Positions 17,620 through 25,514 of a stretch of DNA of 64,000 bases are shown here, one piece after another. The translations under genes were made by a program, and so were the position numbers. This DNA is from Streptomyces leeuwenhoekii. GTDB lineage: Bacteria; Actinomycetota; Actinomycetes; Streptomycetales; Streptomycetaceae. How positions within the stretch are numbered: position 1 is the stretch's first letter; every line of letters starts with the position of its first letter. The DNA lies in assembly GCF_001013905.1 (NCBI RefSeq), contig NZ_LN831790.1, forward strand, positions 5,408,001 through 5,472,000, read 5' to 3'. Below the pieces are notes generated by a model. The model did not search any database. It was given only the letters and a program-made list of their open reading frames with translations, and had not been told where the DNA came from.

Positions 17620-17751
17620 GGAACGGATTTCCTTTGCGCCGGGGGAGCTGATTCCCGTGCGAGGGGGTGCGTCGGGGGTGTGACGCCGCACGGGGTCCCG
17701 TACAAGCGGTGCGCGACCGGTGTACGAGACGGTCCAGTGAATCCGAGGCCA

Positions 17752-17764
17752 AGAATTTCTTGAA
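17752..17764. promoter_or_regulatory. AT-rich palindrome upstream of the second permease
   Basis: CAAGAA-T-TTCTTG, 6-bp arms, in an unusually AT-rich stretch of the rpiB/permease divergent region. It could be a regulator site for the permease; no family assigned. Confidence 0.35.
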
Positions 17765-17878
17765 CCTTTGAATCCGGATTGTTACTTGAGGTTTCCCTGA
17801 GCTTCTGTAATGAGGCTCACATTTTCCCCGGCGACACCCGAGGCGCCTGCCCCGAAACGGGCGTGTCACACTCGGACC

Positions 17879-18364
17879 ATGCGCGTGTACCTCGGTTCCG
17901 ACCATGCCGGCTTCGAACTCAAGAACCACCTCGTGGAGTGGCTCAAGGCCGCGGGCCACGAGCCCGTCGACTGCGGCCCGCACATCTACGACGCCCAGGA
18001 CGACTACCCGCCCTTCTGCCTCCGCGCCGCCGAGAAGACGGCCGCGGACCCCGGCGCCCTGGGCATCGTGATCGGCGGCTCCGGCAACGGTGAGCAGATC
18101 GCGGCCAACAAGGTCAAGGGCGTCCGCGCGGCCCTCGCCTGGAGCGAGGAGACCGCGGCGCTGGGCCGCCAGCACAACGACGCCAACGTCGTCGCGGTCG
18201 GCGCGCGCATGCACTCCACCGAGGAGGCGACGAAGTTCGTCGAGACCTTCCTCAACACCCCCTTCTCCGGTGACGAGCGTCACGTCCGCCGCATCGACAT
18301 GCTCGCGGCCTACGAGACCACCGGCGACCTGCCCCCGATCCCCGCCCACCACCCGCAGCGGTAA
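17879..18364 (+). CDS. rpiB: Ribose-5-phosphate isomerase B
   Basis: A 161-residue RpiB/LacAB-family isomerase interconverting ribose-5-phosphate and ribulose-5-phosphate in the pentose-phosphate pathway. The family start RVYLGSDHAGFELKNHL is present, with the phosphate-binding GSGNGEQIAANKVKGVRAALAW segment. The active-site Cys of E. coli RpiB is replaced by Ser (IGGSGNGE), as in the actinobacterial subgroup that uses Glu as the base. There is no Shine-Dalgarno sequence before the ATG; the transcript may be leaderless. Next to nei, as in mycobacteria (Rv2465c-Rv2464c). Confidence 0.96.
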   Translation: MRVYLGSDHAGFELKNHLVEWLKAAGHEPVDCGPHIYDAQDDYPPFCLRAAEKTAADPGALGIVIGGSGNGEQIAANKVKGVRAALAWSEETAALGRQHNDANVVAVGARMHSTEEATKFVETFLNTPFSGDERHVRRIDMLAAYETTGDLPPIPAHHPQR

Positions 18365-18368
18365 GAAG

Positions 18369-18427
18369 CGGAACAAAGCGGAACAAATCGCAACAGGGCA
18401 GAACAGAGCGGAACCCGGCGGAACACG
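18369..18427 (+). repeat. Six 10-bp phased GGAAC-type repeats before nei
   Basis: From 18371 every tenth base starts a GAACA-like unit: GAACAAAGCG, GAACAAATCG, CAACAGGGCA, GAACAGAGCG, GAACCCGGCG, GAACACGGTT. The array starts 7 nt after the rpiB stop and ends about 120 nt before the nei start. The 10-bp period equals about one helical turn. Confidence 0.7.
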
Positions 18428-18550
18428 GTTTCCGGGTCACCGGCCCCCTGCCCCCGGTCGGTCGCGGGGGAGGGGCGCCGCCGTGCCCCGGGACCCGGCG
18501 CGGCCCCAGACGTCCCGGGCCGGCCAGCAGGAACCGAGAACGGAGCACCC

Positions 18551-19402
18551 GTGCCAGAGGGCCACACCATCCACCGCCTGGCCCAGGACTACGCCGCCGC
18601 CTTCGCCGGCACCACCGTGCGGGTCACCAGCCCCCAGGGCAAGTTCTCCGACGCCGCCGCCCTCCTGGACGGCACCGCCCTGCACACCGCCGACGCCCAC
18701 GGCAAGCACCTCTTCCTCGGCTTCGGCGCCCCGGGCCGCTCCCCGGCGCCCGACGCGTTCGACCCGTCGCTCGCCCACTGGGTCCACATCCACCTCGGCC
18801 TCTTCGGCAAGGTCGCCTTCGGCGACGCCCCCGCGCCCCCGCCGGCCGACACCGTCCGCCTGCGCCTGGCGAACGGCACGGCGTACGTCGACCTCCGCGG
18901 CCCCACCACCTGCGCCCTGATCACCCACGACGAGAAGCGGGCGATACACGACCGTCTCGGCCCCGACCCGCTGCGCCCGGACGCCGACCCGGCCCTCGCC
19001 TTCGCGCGCGTCCGCCGCAGCCGTACCACGATCGCCGCGCTGCTGATGGACCAGAAGGTCATCGCCGGCGTCGGCAACGTCTACCGGGCCGAGGTCCTCT
19101 TCCGCCACGGCATCGACCCCTACCGCCCGGGCAGGGACATCACCCCCGCCGAGTGGGACGCGATCTGGCACGACCTGGTCGCCCTCATGAGCGAGGGCGT
19201 CCGCAACAACCGCATCGACACCGTCCGCCCGGAGCACACCCCGGAGGCGATGGGCCGCCCGCCGCGCGTGGACGACCACGGCGGCGAGGTGTACGTCTAC
19301 CGCAGGGCCGCCCGGCCCTGCCACGTCTGTGGCGGCGAGATCCGCACCGCCGAACTCGCCGCCCGCAACCTCTTCTGGTGCCCGGCCTGCCAGCGGAACT
19401 GA
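18551..19402 (+). CDS. nei: Fpg/Nei-family DNA glycosylase (endonuclease VIII-like)
   Basis: A 283-residue bifunctional glycosylase/AP lyase for oxidised bases. Catalytic residues: N-terminal Pro and Glu in MPEGHTIHRLA (after Met removal), Lys in AHGKHLFLGF, and the helix-two-turn-helix near LLMDQKVIAGVGNVYRAEVLF. The C-terminal zinc finger is intact (CHVCGGEIRTAELAARNLFW then CPAC). MPEGH-T is more Nei- than MutM-like; the mycobacterial neighbour Rv2464c is the likely orthologue. The GTG at 18551 is fixed by the obligatory Pro2. Confidence 0.95.
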   Translation: MPEGHTIHRLAQDYAAAFAGTTVRVTSPQGKFSDAAALLDGTALHTADAHGKHLFLGFGAPGRSPAPDAFDPSLAHWVHIHLGLFGKVAFGDAPAPPPADTVRLRLANGTAYVDLRGPTTCALITHDEKRAIHDRLGPDPLRPDADPALAFARVRRSRTTIAALLMDQKVIAGVGNVYRAEVLFRHGIDPYRPGRDITPAEWDAIWHDLVALMSEGVRNNRIDTVRPEHTPEAMGRPPRVDDHGGEVYVYRRAARPCHVCGGEIRTAELAARNLFWCPACQRN

Positions 19403-19427
19403 CCGGGCACCCGGCGGCCGGAACGCG

Positions 19428-20705
19428 TCAGAACCCGTGCGGCAGCCACGGCGCCACCGCGCTGCCGAACGCCGGCGACGCCTCCGCCAGCGCCCCCCGC
19501 CGCACCTCGCGCACCCGCCCGGCCGCCGCCAGCGACGCGAGCGACACGCCCCCGAGGTAGGCCGCCCCCAACTTCCGCACGGACAGGGAGATCTCGGCCG
19601 CGTCCGAGGTCCGCGCGCAGGACGCCCCCTTGGCGTCCCCGGTCAGCCGCCAACGGCCCTCGTTCCATGGGCAGAAGGGGTCGGACACCTCCAGCACCAC
19701 ATCCACCGGCGCCTGGTACGTCCGCGCCTCCAGCGCCGCCCCCACGTCCACCAGCCGCACGTAGTACTGGTCCCGCACGCGCAGCAGACAGCGCCGGATG
19801 TCGGACACCTGGTGCTGCCAGCCCTCGTCGACGGGCCGCCCCCGCACCACCAGCGCCGACGTCAGGTCGATGTCGAACAGGAACCGCCACAGCGCCGCCT
19901 GGGCCGCCGGATCGAGACCGTACAGCTCCTCCAGGACTACCGCGCCGTCGTGCCCGGACGGCCCCCAGCCCAGCTTGACCCGGAACCGCGCGAAACCGAC
20001 GGTCTCCCCGCCGCGCTCGGCCACGACGCACTGCAGCGGCGACGCCCCCTCCCGCGCGTCCTCCGGGTCGAGCAGTCCGAGCCGCTCCCAGCCCGGCCGG
20101 TGCCGGGCCAGCATGCCGGGCCGCCCCGGCACCAACCGCGCGTACACCGCCTCGCACGCCTCCAGCACCTCCGCGGGCGCCGCGTAGCGCAGCCGTACGC
20201 CGTCGGTGCCGGCCGGCACCGCCAGCGACACCCGGGCGGTGTCGATCTCCGCACCGAGCTGGAAGCTCCCGGCGCCGTACCCGAACCGCCCGTAGATGGG
20301 CGGCTCGGAGGCGGTGAGCACCGCCAGCGACTCGCCCCAGGCCCGTACGTCGTCCAACTGCCGCCGCATCAGCGCGGTCAGCACCCCGCGCCGCCGGTGC
20401 GTGGCGGCCACGCTGACCATGGTGACGCCCGCCGCCTCCACCAGCGCCCCGCCGGGCACGGTCATCCGGAAGGAGAACGCCCCCGCCGTCCCCACGACCT
20501 CACCGCCGTCCCAGGCGGCGAGGAAACGGTCGTACTCGGTCAGCGCCCGCCACAGCCCGCGCTCCTCGTCCGACTCCACGGCCCCGCCGAAGGCCCGCAG
20601 CAGATTGTCGTACCAACGGTCCCAGTCCTCCGGGCGCAGCACCCGCAGCTCCGTGCCGCCCCCGGCCCGGTCCGCCCGGCCGCCCCTCGCGTGGTCAGTC
20701 GCCAT
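19428..20705 (-). CDS. Eis-like GNAT acetyltransferase with SCP2 domain
   Basis: A 425-residue protein. The first GNAT domain (about 20-160) carries VTMVSVAATHRRRGVLTALM, the acetyl-CoA site V-x3-RRRG, and IYGRFGYG. A second, degenerate GNAT domain follows, then an SCP2-like C-terminal domain (about 310-425) ending LPHGF, whose terminal carboxylate serves catalysis in Eis enzymes. Eis proteins acetylate amines, including aminoglycosides and protein lysines; the substrate here is unknown. Convergent with nei, separated by only 25 nt. Confidence 0.88.
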   Translation of the reverse strand: MATDHARGGRADRAGGGTELRVLRPEDWDRWYDNLLRAFGGAVESDEERGLWRALTEYDRFLAAWDGGEVVGTAGAFSFRMTVPGGALVEAAGVTMVSVAATHRRRGVLTALMRRQLDDVRAWGESLAVLTASEPPIYGRFGYGAGSFQLGAEIDTARVSLAVPAGTDGVRLRYAAPAEVLEACEAVYARLVPGRPGMLARHRPGWERLGLLDPEDAREGASPLQCVVAERGGETVGFARFRVKLGWGPSGHDGAVVLEELYGLDPAAQAALWRFLFDIDLTSALVVRGRPVDEGWQHQVSDIRRCLLRVRDQYYVRLVDVGAALEARTYQAPVDVVLEVSDPFCPWNEGRWRLTGDAKGASCARTSDAAEISLSVRKLGAAYLGGVSLASLAAAGRVREVRRGALAEASPAFGSAVAPWLPHGF

Positions 20706-20888
20706 GCGCCATCCCTATCAGGGCGTCAGGACAGGAGCCAGACAATTTCCCCGGGGCGGCGACACCGCGGCCCCCGGTGGCGTTCACTGGAGGTTCACCG
20801 GGCCGTCCGCGGCGAAGTCCGGTGCGCGGCCGGGGTACCGGACGGGGGACAAGCGGGACCTCCCGTGCCAAGCTGCCGCTCCGATGGA

Positions 20889-20894
20889 TAGGGT
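20889..20894 (+). promoter_or_regulatory. -10 box of a leaderless promoter before the phosphatase gene
   Basis: TAGGGT, 9 nt before the ATG at 20904, matches the Streptomyces TAGRRT box. The predicted start falls at or within 1-2 nt of the ATG, and there is no ribosome-binding site. Confidence 0.55.
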
Positions 20895-20903
20895 CCCGAA
20901 CTG

Positions 20904-22070
20904 ATGGCAGCAGGACGACAGCGGCGCGCGGCGGCCGAGACGTTCACGGCCCGGGTGAAGAAGCGGTGGCACCGGGCCCGCGTCGGCGTGCGCAAAGCCG
21001 CCGTCGACTACTTCCGCGGCGACGGCTCGGACTGGGTGGCGCTGGCCGGGCTGCTGCTGACCATCCCCGTGATCGCGCTGACGACGATGGCCAACCCCGT
21101 GTGGTGCGCCCCGGCCGCGCTGGTCCTGCCGGTCGTCGTCGGCGGCCTGGTGCTGCGCCCGGCGAGCCTGCTCGGCCTGTACGCGGCGGCGGCCGCCGCG
21201 CTGATCGTGGAGTCGGTGCGCCTGGGACCGTACACCGAGGGCCCGTCCCGGGTCACCCCGGGCGTGGTCCTGGTCGTGGCGGCCTGCGGCTTCTTCGGGC
21301 TGCTGCTCGCCCAGTTCCGCAGCCGGGTCGGCGTGCCCTGGCGGCGCGGCCACACCATGCTCTTCGACCTGCGCGAACGCATCCGCGTCCAGAGCAAGCT
21401 GCCCCAACTGCCACCGGGCTGGCACCGGGAGATGGCGCTGCGCCCGGCGGGCGGCCAGTCCTTCTCCGGCGACTTCGTGGTCGCCGCCCGGACCAACGGC
21501 GGGCGGACGCTGGAGGTGGTCCTCACCGACGTCTCCGGCAAGGGCATGGACGCCGGCTCGCGCGCCCTGCTGCTGTCGGGCGCCTTCGGCGGCCTGCTGG
21601 GCAGCCTGCCCCCGCACTCCTTCCTCCCGGCCGCCAACGGCTATCTGCTGCGCCAGGACTGGGAGGAGGGCTTCGCCACCTCCATCCACCTGGTCCTGGA
21701 CCTCGACTCCGGCGACTACGAGCTGTACTCCGCCGGGCACCCGCCGGGCCTCCAGCTCAGCGCGGGCACCGGCCGCTGGGAGGAGAAGAGCGCCGAGGGC
21801 CCGCTGCTGGGGGTGTACGACGGCGCCCAGTTCGACCCGGTCAAGGGCTCCCTGCGCCCGGGCGACGTGCTGATGCTGTTCACCGACGGCCTCGTGGAGA
21901 CCGCCGAGCGCGACATCGCCGAGGGCATCGACCGCCTCACCGGCGAGGCGGACCGCTACGTCGCCGGCGGCTTCCACGGCGCCGCCTGGCACCTCATCGA
22001 GGCGGTCGCCAAGGACGTCAACGACGACCGGGCGCTGCTGCTCATCTGCCGGGAAGGCACGTCGGCCTAG
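20904..22070 (+). CDS. Membrane-anchored SpoIIE/RsbU-type PP2C phosphatase
   Basis: A 388-residue protein. Three or four hydrophobic helices (about 45-145: VALAGLLLTIPVIALTTM, LVLPVVVGGLVL, VVLVVAACGFFGLLLAQF) anchor a C-terminal PPM/SpoIIE domain (about 165-385). Metal-binding motifs are visible: SGDFV (Asp in motif I), LTDVSGKGMDA, YSAGHPP and MLFTDGLVE. Such enzymes dephosphorylate anti-anti-sigma factors; Streptomyces encodes dozens. No anti-sigma or STAS gene is adjacent, so the partner is unknown. The start has no ribosome site and a leaderless -10 box. A long hairpin follows the stop. Confidence 0.92.
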   Translation: MAAGRQRRAAAETFTARVKKRWHRARVGVRKAAVDYFRGDGSDWVALAGLLLTIPVIALTTMANPVWCAPAALVLPVVVGGLVLRPASLLGLYAAAAAALIVESVRLGPYTEGPSRVTPGVVLVVAACGFFGLLLAQFRSRVGVPWRRGHTMLFDLRERIRVQSKLPQLPPGWHREMALRPAGGQSFSGDFVVAARTNGGRTLEVVLTDVSGKGMDAGSRALLLSGAFGGLLGSLPPHSFLPAANGYLLRQDWEEGFATSIHLVLDLDSGDYELYSAGHPPGLQLSAGTGRWEEKSAEGPLLGVYDGAQFDPVKGSLRPGDVLMLFTDGLVETAERDIAEGIDRLTGEADRYVAGGFHGAAWHLIEAVAKDVNDDRALLLICREGTSA

Positions 22071-22074
22071 GGGT

Positions 22075-22127
22075 CTTTCGTTCGGATCATGCCAGGCCCC
22101 GCGAGCCTGGCATGATCCGAACGAAAG
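22075..22127. repeat. 23-bp perfect inverted repeat (hairpin, 7-nt loop)
   Basis: Left arm 22075-22097 (starts CTTTCGTTCGGATCATGCCA) and right arm 22105-22127 pair over 23 bases without mismatch, loop CCCGCGA. It starts 4 nt after the phosphatase stop. It can terminate transcription, but no T-run follows and the arms are less GC-rich than other terminators here, so it may belong to a dispersed palindromic repeat. Confidence 0.8.
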
Positions 22128-22176
22128 CCCTGGACGTGCCGCCCCGGCCCGTGCCGCGTGCCCGCACACTGGTCCC

Positions 22177-22662
22177 ATGACACCTGAGCCGCCGCTATCC
22201 CCGGCCGACGTGGAAGCCGTCGCCCGCGCCGCCCACGCCGGACAGACCGACAAGGCGGGCCGCCCCTACGCCGAGCACCTGCGGGCCGTCGCCGAGGGTG
22301 TGCGGCGGCGCGGCGGTGACGCCGACCAGATCGCGGCGGCCTGGCTGCACGACGCCGTCGAGGACGACGCGCTGCCGGAGACCTGGCTGCGCTCGGCGGC
22401 GCTGAGCCGCCGCACCAAGGACATCGTCCTCGCGGTCACCAAGCGCGCCGGTGAGCCGCCCGAGGCGTACGCGGCACGCATCCTCGCCACGCCGGGCGCG
22501 CTGCTGGTCAAGGAGGCGGACCTGGCCCACAACGCCGACCCGGCCCGCCTCGCCGTCCTGGACGAGGCGACCCGGACGCGGCTGACCGGGAAGTACGCCC
22601 GTATGCGCGCCCTTCTCGGCCTGGGCGAGGAGGGGGCGGAAACGGCCCGGGGATCTCGGTGA
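22177..22662 (+). CDS. HD-domain phosphohydrolase (MESH1/SpoT-hydrolase-like)
   Basis: A 161-residue single-domain protein. HD motifs: His in AHAGQTDKAGRPYAEHLRAV, His-Asp in AAAWLHDAVED, and a distal Asp in LLVKEADLAHNADPARL. This pattern is that of the small (p)ppGpp-hydrolase-like HD proteins; actual substrate not known. A (p)ppGpp synthetase domain is absent. ATG at 22177 with no clear ribosome site; ACACTGGT lies about 8 nt upstream (possibly leaderless). Confidence 0.87.
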   Translation: MTPEPPLSPADVEAVARAAHAGQTDKAGRPYAEHLRAVAEGVRRRGGDADQIAAAWLHDAVEDDALPETWLRSAALSRRTKDIVLAVTKRAGEPPEAYAARILATPGALLVKEADLAHNADPARLAVLDEATRTRLTGKYARMRALLGLGEEGAETARGSR

Positions 22663-22689
22663 GGCCCCGCAGCCGTCGCTCCCGCGGCG

Positions 22690-23931
22690 CTAGGCGCTGA
22701 CCTTCTCCCGCTGCTCGCGCTCCACGCGCTGCCCGGTCCCGTCCCGCTTCTCACGTTCCCTCGCCAGCTCGGCCGCGTCCCGCCTGAACGCCCACTCCAT
22801 CCCCGGTTCCACCACACACCGCAGGACGCGCCGCACCGGCGCGGTGCACAGCAGCGTGATGACGACGGCCGCGAGGACGGTCAGGCCGATCTCGCCGGCC
22901 GGCCCGCTCAGCGCGGGCAGGCCGAACCAGCCCTCGTAGTTGCCGGTCTTCACCAGGAACCCGTGGAGCAGATAGCCGTAGATCGTCCCGGCGCCGAGCG
23001 CGGTGAACCACATCCGCCGGCCGGGGACCCAGGCGAAGAAACAGGCGGTCAGGACCAGGGAGCAGCCGAAGAGCGCGAGCGTCACCACCGGCCCGGTCCA
23101 CCAGGGGGCACCGATGCTCTGCGCGGTGGTGTTGCGGTAGAACCACGCGGTGTCCATCCGCGGTACCGACCACCAGGCGACGGCCACGGCCGCCGCGGCC
23201 ACCGGCACCGACCAGATCCGCACCGAGCGGCGGCGCACGAGCTGGAAGTGCTCGGGACGCATCATCAGGCCAAGCACGAAGCACGGCAGGAACTGCAGCA
23301 CCCGCTGCATGTTCAGGTCGTTGCCGATGGAGGGCGTCATGGACGCCAGCAGGGCGATGGCGAGCGCGATCGGGAGCGGCCGGCGGACCGTCTTCCACAG
23401 GGGGGTGGTCAGCCGCCAGACGAACAGCGCGCACAGGAACCACAGCAGGTACGTGGGGTCCAGCAGGCTGATGTCGTGCTGGGGATCGTGGTCGACGACG
23501 CGCTTGTGGAGCGAATAGGCGATCTCGAAGACGACGTACGGGACGGCGACGCCGGTGACCAGCCGCTTGACGCGCCTGGGGGTCATGTCGAAGCCGCGTG
23601 AGAAGTAGCCGGAGATGATGATGAAGGCCGGCATGTGGAAGGTGTAGACCACCCGGTAGAGGGTCTCCACGGTCCGGTTGCCGTCGAGGATCTGCCCCCA
23701 GGCGTGGCCCACGCCGACCAGCACGATCGCCAGGTACTTGGCGTTGTCGAAGAACGCGTCGCGCTGTCTGCCGGATCCGGTGGGCCGGGCGCCCGCGGCC
23801 GGGGACGGGGCCGCGCGGCTGTCGTGCTGGTTCTGCGGGGTGGGCCGCGGACTCGGCACTCCCGGAACCGACGACTGCGCCGGGGGGAGTGGTGTCCTGC
23901 GGTTGCCGTACGGGCGTAGCGAGTCAGTCAT
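22690..23931 (-). CDS. Acyltransferase-3 family membrane protein
   Basis: A 413-residue protein with about ten membrane helices after a 55-residue Pro-rich cytoplasmic tail. The family motif appears as RDAFFDNAKYLAIVLVGVGH (active-site region near residue 60) and FHMPAFIIISGYFSRG. These enzymes O-acetylate or O-succinylate sugars and polysaccharides (fucose-4-O-acetyltransferase-like branch). The substrate is not evident. The C-terminus is charged and cytosolic. GGGAGGG precedes the ATG at 23931; a -35/-10 pair lies about 80 nt upstream. Confidence 0.9.
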   Translation of the reverse strand: MTDSLRPYGNRRTPLPPAQSSVPGVPSPRPTPQNQHDSRAAPSPAAGARPTGSGRQRDAFFDNAKYLAIVLVGVGHAWGQILDGNRTVETLYRVVYTFHMPAFIIISGYFSRGFDMTPRRVKRLVTGVAVPYVVFEIAYSLHKRVVDHDPQHDISLLDPTYLLWFLCALFVWRLTTPLWKTVRRPLPIALAIALLASMTPSIGNDLNMQRVLQFLPCFVLGLMMRPEHFQLVRRRSVRIWSVPVAAAAVAVAWWSVPRMDTAWFYRNTTAQSIGAPWWTGPVVTLALFGCSLVLTACFFAWVPGRRMWFTALGAGTIYGYLLHGFLVKTGNYEGWFGLPALSGPAGEIGLTVLAAVVITLLCTAPVRRVLRCVVEPGMEWAFRRDAAELAREREKRDGTGQRVEREQREKVSA

Positions 23932-24560
23932 CGGCCCTCCCGCCGGGATGTCGGCGAGCAGGCCCGAAACCTCGCTGCGCTTACGGGGGACGTGGCAGCG
24001 TAGAACATCTGAGGCACCCTAGCGTCGTCCGAGCTATTCCGTAAAACCCTCGACGCCGTCGCGACGTCTATTCGGATATCGAGCTCGAGTACCCGCTATT
24101 CCACGGTGGTTGACACCACTGCGGGTGTGACGACCCCCACGCTTCCGGGCGGTTGACGGCGGCCCGCCCTGGGGCTGCTTGTCGTCATTGTTCGTGACTC
24201 ACTCACCCATAAGGGCAGTGGGTGACACCGGTGAAATGTCCGATTGCGCACGCCTTTGCCGGTGGTCGATGGGCTCTTCGATGCACCTTGTCTCACAATT
24301 CGGCGCGCCCATCCACACGTTGTGTGGATGTGGAAACGAAATGAGCGAATTCCCTGCCCGGGTGGAGTGTCGAATTCCTGTGCGGCGCGCCGCCGTCGGC
24401 TTCTTCACGCACGTGGGGACACGCACGTCGGAAAGAACTCGCCAGACCGTGCGTCAGTCGCCGCATAAGGAAGCGCGGTTGGTGGCACGATGGTTCTGGG
24501 CGGGGGTGCGCGGATCGCGTCCCCGGCGGGAGAGCGGACCGACCGAGGGTGTGATCAGTT
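23932..24560. other. 629-nt gene-poor divergent region
   Basis: GC content is visibly lower than in the surroundings. It holds the acyltransferase promoter (24016-24045), an inverted repeat TCACCCA-N9-TGGGTGA (24203-24225) and a palindrome ATCCACAC-GTT-GTGTGGAT (24311-24329). Several open frames cross it on both strands, but none has Streptomyces codon bias or a recognisable motif. It must also drive the 64-aa membrane-protein gene. Confidence 0.6.
24016..24045 (-). promoter_or_regulatory. Candidate promoter of the acyltransferase gene
   Basis: On the minus strand TTTACG (24045-24040), an 18-nt spacer and TAGGGT (24021-24016). The leader would be about 75 nt. Confidence 0.5.
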
Positions 24561-24755
24561 GTGGCCATTTCACTGTCAGTGGTGGTGCTGTTGGCAGTCA
24601 TCCTGGTGGTGCTGCTGCGAGGAGGCTCCCTCAAGGCCGGCCCCGCGATCGTCGCGGTGCTCTTCGGCTTCTTCCTCGCCTCCACCGGCCTGGCCCCGTC
24701 GCTCAACCGCTTCATGGACTCGATAGCCCGGACGATCAGCTCGATCAGCTTCTGA
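24561..24755 (+). CDS. Small conserved membrane protein (64 aa)
   Basis: A 64-residue protein with two hydrophobic helices: ISLSVVVLLAVILVVLLRGG (about 3-22) and AGPAIVAVLFGFFLASTGLA (about 26-46). The amphipathic tail LNRFMDSIARTISSISF ends it. The GTG at 24561 follows GAGGG at about 12 nt. Strict GC3 bias and the clean two-helix layout argue for a real gene. The function is not recognised. A very strong hairpin shared with tRNA-Gly lies after it. Confidence 0.78.
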   Translation: MAISLSVVVLLAVILVVLLRGGSLKAGPAIVAVLFGFFLASTGLAPSLNRFMDSIARTISSISF

Positions 24756-24885
24756 GCGGCCGCTCCCCGGGCCGGAGCGCCCCGTCGCCGCCCGACCGGG
24801 TCCGGGGGAGGTCCGAGGGACGAGAGCGCGTCCGCGCAGGCCCGGCCCCGGCCCGGCGCCGCCGGACACGCCGCCGGAAAACGAC

Positions 24886-24924
24886 CGGGGCCGGGCCGGA
24901 GGAAGATCCTCCGGCCCGGCCCCG
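24886..24924. terminator. Bidirectional terminator, membrane protein / tRNA-Gly
   Basis: 18-bp perfect stem, CGGGGCCGGGCCGGAGGA (24886-24903) with its complement (24907-24924), 3-nt loop. Confidence 0.85.
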
Positions 24925-24934
24925 AGCCGTACAG

Positions 24935-25005
24935 AGCGGGCGACGGGAATCGAACCCGCGTAGCTAGTTTGGAAGACTAGGGCTCTACCATTGAGCTACG
25001 CCCGC
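24935..25005 (-). tRNA. tRNA-Gly (anticodon TCC)
   Basis: Read on the minus strand: acceptor GCGGGCG / CGCCCGC, D-arm TAGCTCAATGGTAGAGC, anticodon loop CTTCCAA with TCC, and T-loop GGTTCGATTCC. The CCA end is not encoded. Length 71 nt. Confidence 0.95.
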
Positions 25006-25191
25006 ACAGGACGCGCCGCAGGTCCGTGACCGCGGCACTGCATTGCATCGTAGCGGGTGTCCCCCCGTCGTCGCACACCCCCTTTCCCGTGTCTCCCCCG
25101 TGCCCCCGTCCGCACCGGACCTTCACGCGCCGGGGGGAAAATCCGGCGGACCGGGCGACCCGGGGGCATGTACCCTACGTCTCGCACCAGA

Positions 25192-25268
25192 CGGGGTGTG
25201 GCGCAGCTTGGTAGCGCGTCCGCTTTGGGAGCGGAAGGCCGTGGGTTCAAATCCCGCCACCCCGACCA
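25192..25268 (+). tRNA. tRNA-Pro (anticodon TGG), CCA encoded
   Basis: Acceptor CGGGGTG (25192-25198) pairs with CACCCCG (25258-25264). D-arm GGCGCAGCTTGGTAGCGC, anticodon loop TTTGGGA with TGG, T-loop GTTCAAATC. Discriminator A then CCA (25266-25268). Divergent from tRNA-Gly. TACCCT at 25171 may be its -10 box. Confidence 0.95.
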
Positions 25269-25372
25269 TCCACCGGACGTCCGCCGGGCACCTGCCGGAC
25301 ATCGTCCGGTCCTGTCACGGCCCGCCCCGGCCCCGCGACCCGGTCCATCCCCCGATCGCCCTGGTGATCGCC

Positions 25373-25403
25373 TTTTGGGCCGTGTAGCTGCTGCCGTTAC
25401 TAT
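25373..25403 (+). promoter_or_regulatory. Candidate tig promoter
   Basis: TTTTGG (25373-25378), a 19-nt spacer and TACTAT (25398-25403). The leader would be about 105 nt. Confidence 0.4.
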
Positions 25404-25514
25404 GCAAGCTGCACGCCCGTGTGTCTCAGTGTCTGCAGTCCTCCGGGCGGCGAAATCCGCCGGAACCTCCGGCTCCGGCAGAAACCAAGCAGTCAGCCAC
25501 AAGGAGACCGAACC

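Noticed and set aside
24311..24329. ATCCACAC palindrome as DnaA boxes of an origin
   Set aside because: Only one pair with poor match to TTGTCCACA and no dnaA/dnaN nearby.
24179..24967. Open frames across the gene-poor 24-kb region (including 24244-24468 and 24199-24426)
   Set aside because: No third-position GC bias, no ribosome sites and overlap with the small membrane gene or the terminator.
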